The position numbers were made by a program, and so were the translations under genes. Shown here piece by piece: positions 1-9,079 of a DNA stretch of 64,000 bases. Numbering within the stretch: the stretch's first letter is position 1; every line of letters starts with the position of its first letter. Origin of the DNA: Odoribacter splanchnicus DSM 20712 (GTDB taxonomy: Bacteria > Bacteroidota > Bacteroidia > Bacteroidales > Marinifilaceae); the NCBI RefSeq assembly GCF_000190535.1, contig NC_015160.1, positions 2,666,001 through 2,730,000 of the forward strand, in the 5' to 3' direction. The notes beneath the pieces are model-generated. The model was given only the letters and a program-made list of their open reading frames with translations, searched no databases and had not been told where the DNA came from.

Positions 1-69
1 ATAATCCGGGGAAGATAACTATATTTACTTTATTTATCCTTATTCCGGCATTTTTATTCGACTTCTTTC

Positions 70-77
70 TATCTTTG
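70..77 (+). promoter_or_regulatory. -7 promoter box for the ABC-F gene
   Basis: TATCTTTG matches the Bacteroidota sigma-factor -7 consensus TAnnTTTG. It lies about 76 bp before the ATG at 154. No convincing -33 TTTG is visible, only a T-run near 51-55. Confidence 0.55.
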
Positions 78-153
78 CGGCAGGATAAAAAGAACAGAGG
101 GGCAGGAAAAAGAAGGGGGAAAGATGGATTTAAAAATTTTCGACAGATAAAAA

Positions 154-1797
154 ATGATTTCAGTAGACGGACTTACGGTAGAATTCGGTGACAGAGCCCT
201 CTTTAAAGATATTTCCTTTCAGATCAATGAGAAAGACCGGATAGCCCTGATGGGAAAAAACGGTGCAGGGAAATCCACCCTTCTGAAAATCCTGGCAGGC
301 CAGCGCAAACCGAGCCGGGGCAATGTATCGGCGCCGAAAGATACCGTGATCGCCTATCTCCCGCAGCATCTGATGACCGAAGACGGACGCTCCGTATACG
401 AAGAAGCTTCGCAGGCTTTTGCCCCTCTTTTCGCAATGGAGAAAAGGATCGACGACCTGAACCGTCAGCTGACCGAGCGTACCGATTACGACTCACCCGA
501 ATATTATAAATTGATCGAAGAGGTTTCTGCTCTGAGCGAGAAATATTATAGTATCGATCTCACCCATTTCGAAGCAGATGTCGAAAAAACACTGCTAGGA
601 CTGGGGTTCAAACGGGAAGACCTGCAACGTCAGACCAGCGATTTCAGCGGAGGCTGGCGGATGCGGATCGAACTGGCCAAAATGTTACTCAAAAATCCGG
701 ATGTCCTGCTTTTAGACGAACCCACCAATCATCTGGATATCGACTCGATCCAATGGCTGGAAGAATTTCTGATCAGCAACGGAAAAGCTGTCGTCGTTAT
801 TTCTCACGACCGTACATTCGTCGATAACATCACCACCCGGACCATCGAAGTCACGATGGGACGGATCTACGATTATAAGGTGAATTACTCCAAGTACCTG
901 GAGCTACGTAAAGACCGCCGGGCCCAACAACAAAAAGCCTATGACGAACAACAAAAAATGATCGCCGAAACCAAAGATTTTATCGAGCGGTTTAAAGGCA
1001 CTTACTCTAAAACCCTGCAAGTGCAATCGCGGGTAAAGATGCTCGAAAAGCTAGAGCTGATCGAAGTGGACGAAGAAGATACCTCTGCCCTGCGCCTGAA
1101 ATTTCCTCCTTCTCCCCGTTCGGGCAGCTATCCGGTAATCGCCCAGGAATTGTCGAAATATTACGGGGATCATCTGGTGTTCAAAGAGGCGGGGTTCACC
1201 ATTCAAAGAGAAGAAAAGGTGGCTTTCGTAGGACGCAACGGGGAAGGAAAATCTACGCTCGTAAAATGTATTATGGGGGAGATTACGGATTATACCGGTA
1301 AACTCACACTCGGCCACAATGTACAAATCGGTTATTTCGCCCAAAACCAGGCCTCTCTTCTGGACGAAGAACTGACTGTTTTCCAGACGGTGGATGACGT
1401 TACCCCTTCGGAGCTGAAAAGTAATACCAAAAACCTGCTGGGCGCTTTTATGTTCAGCGGAGACGATATCGACAAAAAAGTGAAGGTACTTTCGGGCGGA
1501 GAGCGCACCCGTCTGGCTATGATCAAACTGCTTCTTCAACCGGTCAACCTGTTGATCCTCGACGAACCGACCAACCACCTGGACCTGAAAACGAAAGATA
1601 TACTGAAAAATGCTTTGATCGATTTCGACGGCACACTGATCGTCGTATCCCATGACCGGGATTTCCTCAACGGACTGGCCCAAAAGGTCTACGAATTCGG
1701 AAACGGTAAAGTCACCGAACACCTGGAAGATATCAACGGATTCCTGCGAAAGAAAAAAATGGAGAATCTCCGGGAGATCGAATCCCGGAAATCCTGA
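154..1797 (+). CDS. ABC-F family ATPase (translation factor type)
   Basis: A 547-residue soluble protein with two ABC ATPase domains and no membrane segment, the hallmark of ABC-F proteins that bind the ribosomal E-site region. Domain 1 has Walker A GKNGAGKST, signature FSGGW and Walker B LLLDEPTNHLD. Domain 2 has Walker A GRNGEGKST, signature LSGGERTR and LILDEPTNHLD. The charged linker between them (about residues 240-310, rich in Lys, Gln and Glu) is the P-site tRNA interaction motif. Both catalytic Glu residues and switch His residues (SHDR) are present, so it should be active. The C-terminus is short, without the long Uup-like coiled-coil tail. It could be a housekeeping EttA/YdiF-like factor or an antibiotic-resistance ABC-F; sequence alone does not decide. 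It faces a convergent efflux operon 36 bp away. Confidence 0.9.
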   Translation: MISVDGLTVEFGDRALFKDISFQINEKDRIALMGKNGAGKSTLLKILAGQRKPSRGNVSAPKDTVIAYLPQHLMTEDGRSVYEEASQAFAPLFAMEKRIDDLNRQLTERTDYDSPEYYKLIEEVSALSEKYYSIDLTHFEADVEKTLLGLGFKREDLQRQTSDFSGGWRMRIELAKMLLKNPDVLLLDEPTNHLDIDSIQWLEEFLISNGKAVVVISHDRTFVDNITTRTIEVTMGRIYDYKVNYSKYLELRKDRRAQQQKAYDEQQKMIAETKDFIERFKGTYSKTLQVQSRVKMLEKLELIEVDEEDTSALRLKFPPSPRSGSYPVIAQELSKYYGDHLVFKEAGFTIQREEKVAFVGRNGEGKSTLVKCIMGEITDYTGKLTLGHNVQIGYFAQNQASLLDEELTVFQTVDDVTPSELKSNTKNLLGAFMFSGDDIDKKVKVLSGGERTRLAMIKLLLQPVNLLILDEPTNHLDLKTKDILKNALIDFDGTLIVVSHDRDFLNGLAQKVYEFGNGKVTEHLEDINGFLRKKKMENLREIESRKS

Positions 1798-1833
1798 TCA
1801 GGGTACACTCCCGATGTACATTTTTTGACATCC

Positions 1834-3189
1834 CTATGAACAACCGCCTCCCAATACCTGATACAATTGTACCGTAGCCAGTAATTCGTCGCGGATAGCC
1901 GTATTGAGCCCGATCTGGGCATCGAAATATCCACGCTGGGCATCCAATACATCGAGATAACTGATCACTCCGTTGATGTATTGCAAAGTAGCCAGATCGA
2001 GATTAGAACGGGCCGACTGTTCGAGATGTTCGCGGGATTCACGGATTTCACGACTTTTACGGGAGTTGACCAAGGCATTGCTCACTTCGGTGAAAGCCTG
2101 GAGCACCACTTTCTGATAATTGTAGGTTTCCTGTTCCTGCACAGCTCTGGAAGCTTTTAAACGCGCTCTGTTTTTTCCCAGATTAAACACCGGTGCCAAT
2201 AATTCACCACCGACAAAAAAGTAAGGTGCTTTCAGAAAATCGGTCAGATCGCTGCTCTCGAGGTCATAATGTCCGGTTAAAGTAAATTTCGGGAACATGC
2301 TGGTATAAGCCACACCGACTTTGGCATGAGCCGCTTTCAACCGATATTCGGCCTGGCGGATGTCGGGCCGTCTTTCCAGGATTCGGGAAGATAATCCCAC
2401 CGGCAGAGCGGTCATCAACTGCTGCTGACCGATACTTTTCCCTCTCGCCACTTCTCCGGGATATTCTCCGGCCAGTAAAGTAATCTGATTCTCTTTGAGG
2501 CGAATCTCCCTCTCTAATCCCGGTACCAGGGTTTGGGTTCTGGCCAATTCGACCTGTGCCTGACGCAAGGGATTTTCGGAAGTCAATCCTCCCTCGAACC
2601 TGAGCTTTGCCAGACGTACTCCTTCCTGCCGGGCCGCCAGTGTCTGCCGTACGATGGCCAGTTCCTGATCTAAAGCGATCAACTCGAAATAAGCCTGCGC
2701 CACCTGGGCAACCAGAGCCGACTGCAAAGCCTGCCTGCCTTCGACGCTCTGCAAATATTCGGCCAGAGCGGCCTGACCGGCCCAACGTAGTTTTCCCCAC
2801 AAATCGACTTCCCAGGATGCCAACACTTTTCCTTCAAAAGTATTCCCAGGCGTTTCATCGTATTCCCGCTCGGCAGACACGGTAGCCTCTGCCTTGGGGA
2901 AAAGGTCGGCTTTAGCGATACGACGGAGTTCCATCGATTCTTTCACTTTGGCCGCAGCGATCATCAGGTCTTTGTTTCCTTCCAATGTTTTCCGGATCAA
3001 CTGCCGGAGTACCGGATCGGTATATAAATCGGTCCATCGGATATCACCGGCCGAAACCGAATCGGGCACCGTTCCTTCGATCTGTTCCGGCAAGCGGAGT
3101 TCGGGCCGGGAGTAATGCTTTCCCAGTTTACATGAACTCACTCCCAATACCAGCAATACAATAGCGAGGGTATAAATTTTCTTCATCAT
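1834..3189 (-). CDS. Outer-membrane efflux lipoprotein (NodT/OprM type)
   Basis: A 451-residue TolC-family channel protein, the outer-membrane exit duct of a tripartite pump. The N-terminus is a signal peptide ending in a lipobox (VSSC at about residue 20). Two tandem OEP halves follow, each with long Ala/Gln/Glu-rich helices, and the family motifs for the second half (LERRPDIRQAE) and the C-terminal hairpin (YLDVLDAQR) are seen. It is the last gene of a minus-strand operon; its ATG overlaps the stop of the permease gene by 4 nt, which implies translational coupling. Length is normal for NodT proteins. Confidence 0.92.
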   Translation of the reverse strand: MMKKIYTLAIVLLVLGVSSCKLGKHYSRPELRLPEQIEGTVPDSVSAGDIRWTDLYTDPVLRQLIRKTLEGNKDLMIAAAKVKESMELRRIAKADLFPKAEATVSAEREYDETPGNTFEGKVLASWEVDLWGKLRWAGQAALAEYLQSVEGRQALQSALVAQVAQAYFELIALDQELAIVRQTLAARQEGVRLAKLRFEGGLTSENPLRQAQVELARTQTLVPGLEREIRLKENQITLLAGEYPGEVARGKSIGQQQLMTALPVGLSSRILERRPDIRQAEYRLKAAHAKVGVAYTSMFPKFTLTGHYDLESSDLTDFLKAPYFFVGGELLAPVFNLGKNRARLKASRAVQEQETYNYQKVVLQAFTEVSNALVNSRKSREIRESREHLEQSARSNLDLATLQYINGVISYLDVLDAQRGYFDAQIGLNTAIRDELLATVQLYQVLGGGCS

Positions 3190-6100
3190 TTTACGCTTTT
3201 CGTTTTTACTCTAATCTTTTCTTTGAATTTATAGACCATTACAAAGAAGAAAGGTACCAATACTATTCCGATGGTAATGGCTGCAATCATACCGAAGAAC
3301 ACACCGGTCCCGATCGAATGGCGGCTGGCCGATCCCGGTCCGGATGCCATGACCAGAGGCAACATACCCAACACAAAGGCCAGCGAAGTCATCAGGATCG
3401 GACGGAAACGCAACATGGCCGCATTTTTGGCAGCGACAACCACATCGACCCCTTTGTCGACTTCCATCTTGGCAAACTCCACAATCAAAATCGCATTTTT
3501 AGCAGCCAGACCGATCAAAGTCACCAAACCGATCTGGAAATAGATATCGTTCTCGAGCCCAAATCCCAGAATGCCCAGATAAGCCCCCAAAGCAGCAACG
3601 GGCAACGACAGCAAGACAGCCACCGGCACCAGCCAACTTTCGTATAAAGCAGCCAGAAAGAGGAAGACGAACAGGAATACCAGAGTCAATACCAGCCCCA
3701 GCTGTCCCTCGGCTTTTTTCTCCTGATAAGACAAACCGCTCCATTCGACACCGATATTCTCGGGTAAATGAGTCCTGGCAATGTTTTCCATCTTACGCAT
3801 CACCTCACCCGAACTATATCCCGGAGCTGCCACCCCCCGGACAACTGCCGTCGTGAACATATTGAAGCGCCGGATATTTCCCGGACCTGTCGTATATTCG
3901 GCATCACCCAAAGCAGTCAGAGGCACCATATCCCCTCCCGCCGTCTTTACAAAGAACATATTGATATTGTCTTTATGTGCCCGGTAAGGAGCTTCGGCCT
4001 GAATATATACCTTATAAACCCGGTTAAACATATTGAAATCGTTCACATAAACCGATCCGGTGTAGGCTTTCATCGTCGAAAAAATATCGGACATCGGGAT
4101 ACCCAGGAATTTGGCTTTGTCCCGGTCGACATCAAAATACAGCTGAGGAATTTCGGCCTGTAACGAAGACGACAGACCGGTGAAAGCTTTACTCTCGGCA
4201 GCATACTTCATCAGGGTATCGACCGCTTCGACCAGATTTTCGAAAGTAGCTCCATTCCGGGCTTCGACCTGCATCTCGAATCCACCGGCAGTACCTAAGC
4301 CTGGAATAACAGGCGGTTTCGACAAATAAACCCGGGCCTCGGGATATTGCTTCAACTCTTTGCGGGTATCTTCCATCACCTGATCGATCTCCATACCGTT
4401 TCCTTTACGCTTTTCCCACGATTTCAGAATCACCGTCAGTTCGGAGCGGGCCTGGTTGGTTCCTACCCGGGGACTGGAACCGGTCACATTCTGTACATAA
4501 CCGACTGCAGGATGAGCTTTCAGAAATTCTACCGCCCGATCCGTCACCAGGCGTGTACGCTCGAGTGTAGCCCCTTCGGGTAATTCCAGTTCAACCTTGA
4601 AATAGCCCTGATCTTCTTCAGGCATAAAACTACCCGGAACCACCCGGTTCAATACAAAGATGAAAACAAGTACCATCCCGAAACCGGCCAGGATACGGCG
4701 GGGATTGGTGATCGCTTTACCGATTATCCCTACATATTTCCGGTTTCCGGTAGCCAGCCAACGGTTGATCATTCCGAAAATACGGTTTTTAGAGGGTGCG
4801 GAAGGACGCAGCAAGAGCGCACACATCGCCGGGCTCAGCGTCAAAGCGACCACAGTCGATATCAACACCGAAACGACAATGGTAATGGCAAACTGCCGGT
4901 AAAGCAAACCGGTAATCCCCCCCAGAAAACTAACCGGAATAAATACCGCAGCCAGCACGAGAGAGGTGGCGATCAACGCCCCGGTCAATCCCCGCATAGC
5001 TTTCTTCGTAGCCTCGTAGGGGCTCAAACCTTCTTTTTCCATATAACTCCCGACCGCTTCGACAACTACAATGGCATCGTCGACCACGATACCTATCGAC
5101 AAAATCAATCCCAACAGAGTAAGTAAATTGAGCGAAAAGCCCAAAACCAACATCACCCCGAAAGTTCCGATCAACGATATCGGCACAGCAATCAGGGGCA
5201 CCAGAGAAGCGCGCCAGTTCTGGAGCGAAAGAAACACCACCAACACCACCAGCAACAGCGCTTCGAACAAGGTTTTATACACTTCGTGGATAGACTCGGA
5301 AATGTAGCTGGTGATATCGAAAGGGATTTCGTAATCGAGCCCTTCGGGAAAATTCTTACTGATCTCTTTCATCGTTTCGCGCACCTGCCCGGCCACTTCG
5401 ACGGCATTCGCACCGGGAAGGGTATAAATCCCGAGTACTGCGGCATTTTTACCGTTCATACCACTCTCGGTGGAATAGGAAGAAGCCTCGAGAGAGACCC
5501 GGGCAACGTCCCTCAAACGTACGATAGAACCGTCTGGATTCGCTCTGACCACAATCTCTTCGAATTCATTGACTGTAGACAAACGCCCCTGGGTAGTGAT
5601 CGGAATGGTTATATCCTGCCCGGAAATAGGCTGCTTGCCCAATTCGCCGGCCGCCGACTCACGGTTCTGGTCTTTGAGGGCATCCTGCAAATCTTTTACC
5701 GTCAGTCCGAAATTAGCCATCCGGTCGGGCATCACCCAGATACACATACCATAATAACGGCTTCCGATATTGGAAACCCGTCCTACCCCGGGGATACGCC
5801 TCAGGATATCCAGAACATTGATCGTCGCAAAATTACTGAGGTAGATTTCGTCGAAACGGGGATCGTCGGAAGTCAGGGTCAGGGTCATGAGCTGATTCGA
5901 AGATTGCTTTTCGACGGAAATACCGTTCTGCACCACCTCGGCGGGCAAGCGCGACTCGGCCAGTTTCACCCGGTTCTGGATTTCTACGGCAGATAATTCG
6001 GGATTGGCCGAAATGTCGAAGGTGACATTGATCGACAAACCGCCGGAATTGGAACTGCTGGATTCCATGTAGAGCATTCCCGGCGTCCCGTTGAGTTCCT

Positions 6101-6302
6101 GCTCGATGGGGGTCGCCACAGCCTGCGAGACAGTCTGTGCACTAGCTCCGGGATAGGAGGCCGAAATTTTCACCATAGGAGGTGTAATCTGCGGGTATTG
6201 ATCCACCGGCAACAAATAGAGGCCGATACATCCTACCACGACAATCAATATGGATAATACCGCCGAAAAGATAGGGCGGTCTATAAAGAATTCAACTTTC
6301 AT
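3186..6302 (-). CDS. RND multidrug efflux permease (HAE1/AcrB family)
   Basis: A 1038-residue inner-membrane proton/drug antiporter. It starts with the family N-terminus (FFIDRPIFSAVLSI) and has the expected 12-TM plan with two large periplasmic loops. Proton-relay residues are present: the Asp pair in TM4 (GIVVDDAIVVVEA) and the Lys in TM10 ([11 protein letters not shown]). The C-terminus is a short basic tail. It overlaps the adaptor gene upstream and the outer-membrane gene downstream by 4 nt each (ATGA), so the three are a tightly coupled operon. The substrate cannot be read from sequence; AcrB-like drugs, bile acids or dyes are plausible. Confidence 0.94.
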   Translation of the reverse strand: MKVEFFIDRPIFSAVLSILIVVVGCIGLYLLPVDQYPQITPPMVKISASYPGASAQTVSQAVATPIEQELNGTPGMLYMESSSSNSGGLSINVTFDISANPELSAVEIQNRVKLAESRLPAEVVQNGISVEKQSSNQLMTLTLTSDDPRFDEIYLSNFATINVLDILRRIPGVGRVSNIGSRYYGMCIWVMPDRMANFGLTVKDLQDALKDQNRESAAGELGKQPISGQDITIPITTQGRLSTVNEFEEIVVRANPDGSIVRLRDVARVSLEASSYSTESGMNGKNAAVLGIYTLPGANAVEVAGQVRETMKEISKNFPEGLDYEIPFDITSYISESIHEVYKTLFEALLLVVLVVFLSLQNWRASLVPLIAVPISLIGTFGVMLVLGFSLNLLTLLGLILSIGIVVDDAIVVVEAVGSYMEKEGLSPYEATKKAMRGLTGALIATSLVLAAVFIPVSFLGGITGLLYRQFAITIVVSVLISTVVALTLSPAMCALLLRPSAPSKNRIFGMINRWLATGNRKYVGIIGKAITNPRRILAGFGMVLVFIFVLNRVVPGSFMPEEDQGYFKVELELPEGATLERTRLVTDRAVEFLKAHPAVGYVQNVTGSSPRVGTNQARSELTVILKSWEKRKGNGMEIDQVMEDTRKELKQYPEARVYLSKPPVIPGLGTAGGFEMQVEARNGATFENLVEAVDTLMKYAAESKAFTGLSSSLQAEIPQLYFDVDRDKAKFLGIPMSDIFSTMKAYTGSVYVNDFNMFNRVYKVYIQAEAPYRAHKDNINMFFVKTAGGDMVPLTALGDAEYTTGPGNIRRFNMFTTAVVRGVAAPGYSSGEVMRKMENIARTHLPENIGVEWSGLSYQEKKAEGQLGLVLTLVFLFVFLFLAALYESWLVPVAVLLSLPVAALGAYLGILGFGLENDIYFQIGLVTLIGLAAKNAILIVEFAKMEVDKGVDVVVAAKNAAMLRFRPILMTSLAFVLGMLPLVMASGPGSASRHSIGTGVFFGMIAAITIGIVLVPFFFVMVYKFKEKIRVKTKSVK

Positions 6303-7456
6303 CTTACTTCGTTTATTTCGTCTGTATTTTCTTCTTTTTTAGCCACCGTGCGGGGAGCCAAAAGATCACCGGGAGAAAGTTTGTGTTGTCCCTCGGTCAC
6401 GACCATTTCATCAGGTCCCAATCCCCTCTCTACCACCACAAAATTACCGACTTCGGGTCCGGTTTCGATAAACCGTTTCTCGGCAGTACTATCCCTGCGC
6501 ATAACATAAACATGAGCACCTCCCTTCTCGATAATAATTGCGCGGGCAGGTACCACTACGGCGTTTTCGCGCACATCGAGCAGCAATTTGACTTTGGTAA
6601 ACTGTCCGGGCAGCAGTTTCCGCCCGGGATTGGCCAGTTCGGCTCTCACCCCGAAAGTACCTGTCTTGGGATCGACCTGAGGCTCGGCAAAGTCGACCAG
6701 GCCCTTCTCCGGATAAACAGAATTATCGGCCAGGGTGACCGTAATCGAGGGCTGCCAGGAACGGGTAGCGTCCTGCTCGCCTAATCTGACATTACGCTGC
6801 TGGCTGCGGAGATAATCGAGGGCGGTGAGGCTAAAATCGACCAACACGGTATCGCTGGCCACGACGGTCGCCAATAGCGACTTGGAGCCGGGGCCCACCA
6901 AGGTACCGATATCGGCATGCCGTTCGCTGATGTATCCCGAAATGGGCGAACGTACCGTCGTATATCCCAGCTCCATCTCTGCCTGTGCCAGATCGGCTTT
7001 ACTCATGGCTACGTTCGCTTTAGCACTTTCGTAAGCGGCAATGGCATTATCCAGGTCCAACTGGCTGGCTGCATTCTGTTCGTATAAAGGACGCAAACGC
7101 TCTACATCGCGTCCGGTTTTCAACTCCTGGGCTTCGTCTTTTTTCAGTTGAGCCGCAGCTTTATCGGCCCGCGCTTTATATAAATCGGGATTGATAATAA
7201 ACAAGGGCTGATTACGCTCTACCCGTTTCCCTTCCTCAAAAAGCATCTTTTCCAGATAGCCTTCTACCCGGGCATGTACTTCCACAAATTGCCGGGCCCT
7301 GATCCGCCCTACATAATCACCGAATATCTCTACATCATCGACCCCCACTTTCTCAACTACTACGGGAATTCCTTCACGTATCTTATCTTTTTTACAACCC
7401 ACCACTCCCAACAGGAGCACACAGGCAAAACCACTCAGCCAATTATTAACCCTCAT
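6299..7456 (-). CDS. RND periplasmic adaptor (membrane fusion protein)
   Basis: A 385-residue MFP/HlyD-like adaptor that links the permease at 3186-6302 to the channel at 1834-3189. The N-terminus has a signal peptide with a lipobox-like Cys (VVGC at about residue 21), so it is likely an inner-membrane-anchored lipoprotein. A lipoyl half-motif (ARVEGYLEKMLFEEG), a helical hairpin (about 95-150), the second lipoyl half (VRSPISGYISER) and a beta-barrel domain follow in order. It is the first gene of the minus-strand operon and starts close to the shared regulatory region. Confidence 0.93.
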   Translation of the reverse strand: MRVNNWLSGFACVLLLGVVGCKKDKIREGIPVVVEKVGVDDVEIFGDYVGRIRARQFVEVHARVEGYLEKMLFEEGKRVERNQPLFIINPDLYKARADKAAAQLKKDEAQELKTGRDVERLRPLYEQNAASQLDLDNAIAAYESAKANVAMSKADLAQAEMELGYTTVRSPISGYISERHADIGTLVGPGSKSLLATVVASDTVLVDFSLTALDYLRSQQRNVRLGEQDATRSWQPSITVTLADNSVYPEKGLVDFAEPQVDPKTGTFGVRAELANPGRKLLPGQFTKVKLLLDVRENAVVVPARAIIIEKGGAHVYVMRRDSTAEKRFIETGPEVGNFVVVERGLGPDEMVVTEGQHKLSPGDLLAPRTVAKKEENTDEINEVR

Positions 7457-7571
7457 ATTTATCTGTTTAATTTATTTATACTTGCTATTTCCTCGCTTAT
7501 GAAAAATATATACCATTTTTCAAGTATAAAAGTTATGCATTGGCTGTCAGCATACTATATATTCAAATCTT

Positions 7572-7583
7572 TTCCCCGGGGAA
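7572..7583. promoter_or_regulatory. 12-bp perfect palindrome in the efflux divergent region
   Basis: TTCCCCGGGGAA is a perfect palindrome 8 bp before the larger operator-like palindrome at 7591. It may be a regulator half-site or a chance GC palindrome in an AT-rich spacer. Confidence 0.35.
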
Positions 7584-7590
7584 CTTGTTT

Positions 7591-7630
7591 TTGTGGAATT
7601 ATTCCACAAACGAGCTGAATTATTCCACAA
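7591..7630. promoter_or_regulatory. Candidate operator shared by two divergent RND operons
   Basis: A perfect 19-bp palindrome occupies 7591-7609: TTGTGGAAT, a central T, then ATTCCACAA. Its right part, the 14-mer GAATTATTCCACAA at 7596-7609, is repeated exactly at 7617-7630. The two copies are offset by 21 bp, about two helical turns, so they lie on the same DNA face. The region is the 236-bp spacer (7457-7692) between two divergently transcribed efflux operons. Direct half-sites spaced this way suit AraC-type activators, while the palindrome suits a dimeric repressor such as TetR or MarR. No regulator gene is adjacent. Confidence 0.6.
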
Positions 7631-7692
7631 CATTCGCTATTTCGTTTTCGTATAGGGATTTGTAATTTAAACGATATTTTAACCGATCCGAT

Positions 7693-9042
7693 ATGAGACG
7701 AATCTTATTTCTGTTATTTTTAAGCCTGATCTTAGGGGGCCGGTCAAAAGCCCAGCAAGACCCGGTACTCGATCTGCAACAAACGATGCCTTCAGAAGAC
7801 AGTTGGTGGCAATTTTTCGGAGATTCGACACTTATCCGTCTGATCGACAAATCTGTAGCCAATAATTATAATCTGCAGAATGCAGTAAAAAATATCCAAT
7901 TGGCGAAATCGCGCTGGCGGTCACAACAGGGCCATTTTTTCCCGAGTTTCAGCGCTTCGGCCCAATATACACCGGAAAAAAGCAGTCTGGGCATCGACCA
8001 TGCCGATAATTACTACCACATCGGGCAGGCCGGTATAGAAATGAATTGGGAAATCGATGTGTTCGGCAATATCCGGAAAGGAGCCAAAGCCCAAAAAGAA
8101 TATTACCTGGCTTCACAGGAGGATTACCGGGGTACAATGGTCTCGCTCGCCTCAGAAGTGGCGATGGCTTATATCCGTCTGCGCACTTACCAGCAACAAC
8201 TGGAAGTTGCCCGTAATAACCTGGAATCCCAGGAGGAGATTCTCCGGATCAATGAAGCCAAACTGGCGGCCGGACTGACTTCCAACCTAACGGTGGCGCA
8301 ATCGAAAGGCCTGTGGCTACAAACGAAGGCAACCCTTCCCGGACTGGAAGCCTCGGTCTACTCGGAAGTGAATACACTGGCTGTCCTGACCGGAGAGTAT
8401 TCGGATTCTTTACGGCAAGCTTTACTGCAAGTGCACCCTCTCCCCCAAGGCAACCCGATCCTTATGCAAGGAATCCCGGCCGAACTGATCCGGCGGCGCC
8501 CGGATGTCCGCTCGGCCGAACGGACGATGGATGCACTGGCAGCTGCAGCAGGCGCAACACGGGCAGACTGGTGGCCGAAATTCTACCTAACGGGTGCTTT
8601 CGGGTATGGTAACGAATATTACAAACAATTTTTCAAGAAGGAGAACATGACGTGGCAAATCAGCCCGAGCATCAAATGGACGATTTTCAGCGGGCGCCAG
8701 ATCGCCCAGGCTAACCGGCAGGCCCAAATCCAACTGGACGAAGGGATCAATACGTATAACCAAACTCTGCTCACAGCTTTGCAAGAGGTAGACGATGCCT
8801 TATCGTCATATAATAAATCACTCCAACAACTGGATGCAGACCGGCTTGCTCTGCAGGAAATTAAACTGACACTGGAATATGCAATGGACCTGTATAAGAA
8901 AGGACTGACCAATTACCAGAATGTACTGGACTCACAACGCAATGTATTGAACTACGAAAATGTGTATGTGAATTCGCAGAGTGCAACCCTGCTCTATATG
9001 ATACAGGTGTATAAGGCACTGGGGGGAGGAGTGGAAAAATAA
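7693..9042 (+). CDS. Outer-membrane efflux protein (TolC/NodT family)
   Basis: A 449-residue channel protein. Its N-terminal signal peptide lacks a lipobox Cys (cleavage probably after SKAQ), unlike the paralogue at 1834-3189. WWQFFGDSTL is the conserved start of the mature OEP protein, with RRRPDVRSAE at the second repeat and NYQNVLDSQR at the C-terminal hairpin. It is the first gene of a plus-strand efflux operon with gene order channel-adaptor-permease, the reverse of the neighbouring minus-strand operon. Confidence 0.92.
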   Translation: MRRILFLLFLSLILGGRSKAQQDPVLDLQQTMPSEDSWWQFFGDSTLIRLIDKSVANNYNLQNAVKNIQLAKSRWRSQQGHFFPSFSASAQYTPEKSSLGIDHADNYYHIGQAGIEMNWEIDVFGNIRKGAKAQKEYYLASQEDYRGTMVSLASEVAMAYIRLRTYQQQLEVARNNLESQEEILRINEAKLAAGLTSNLTVAQSKGLWLQTKATLPGLEASVYSEVNTLAVLTGEYSDSLRQALLQVHPLPQGNPILMQGIPAELIRRRPDVRSAERTMDALAAAAGATRADWWPKFYLTGAFGYGNEYYKQFFKKENMTWQISPSIKWTIFSGRQIAQANRQAQIQLDEGINTYNQTLLTALQEVDDALSSYNKSLQQLDADRLALQEIKLTLEYAMDLYKKGLTNYQNVLDSQRNVLNYENVYVNSQSATLLYMIQVYKALGGGVEK

Positions 9043-9079
9043 AGTTAAAGGCTAAAAGCGAATTAAAAAAATCATTGTT

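Noticed and set aside
154..1797. Calling the ABC-F gene an antibiotic-resistance determinant
   Set aside because: Resistance ABC-F proteins cannot be told from housekeeping ones by these motifs, and no resistance context is present.
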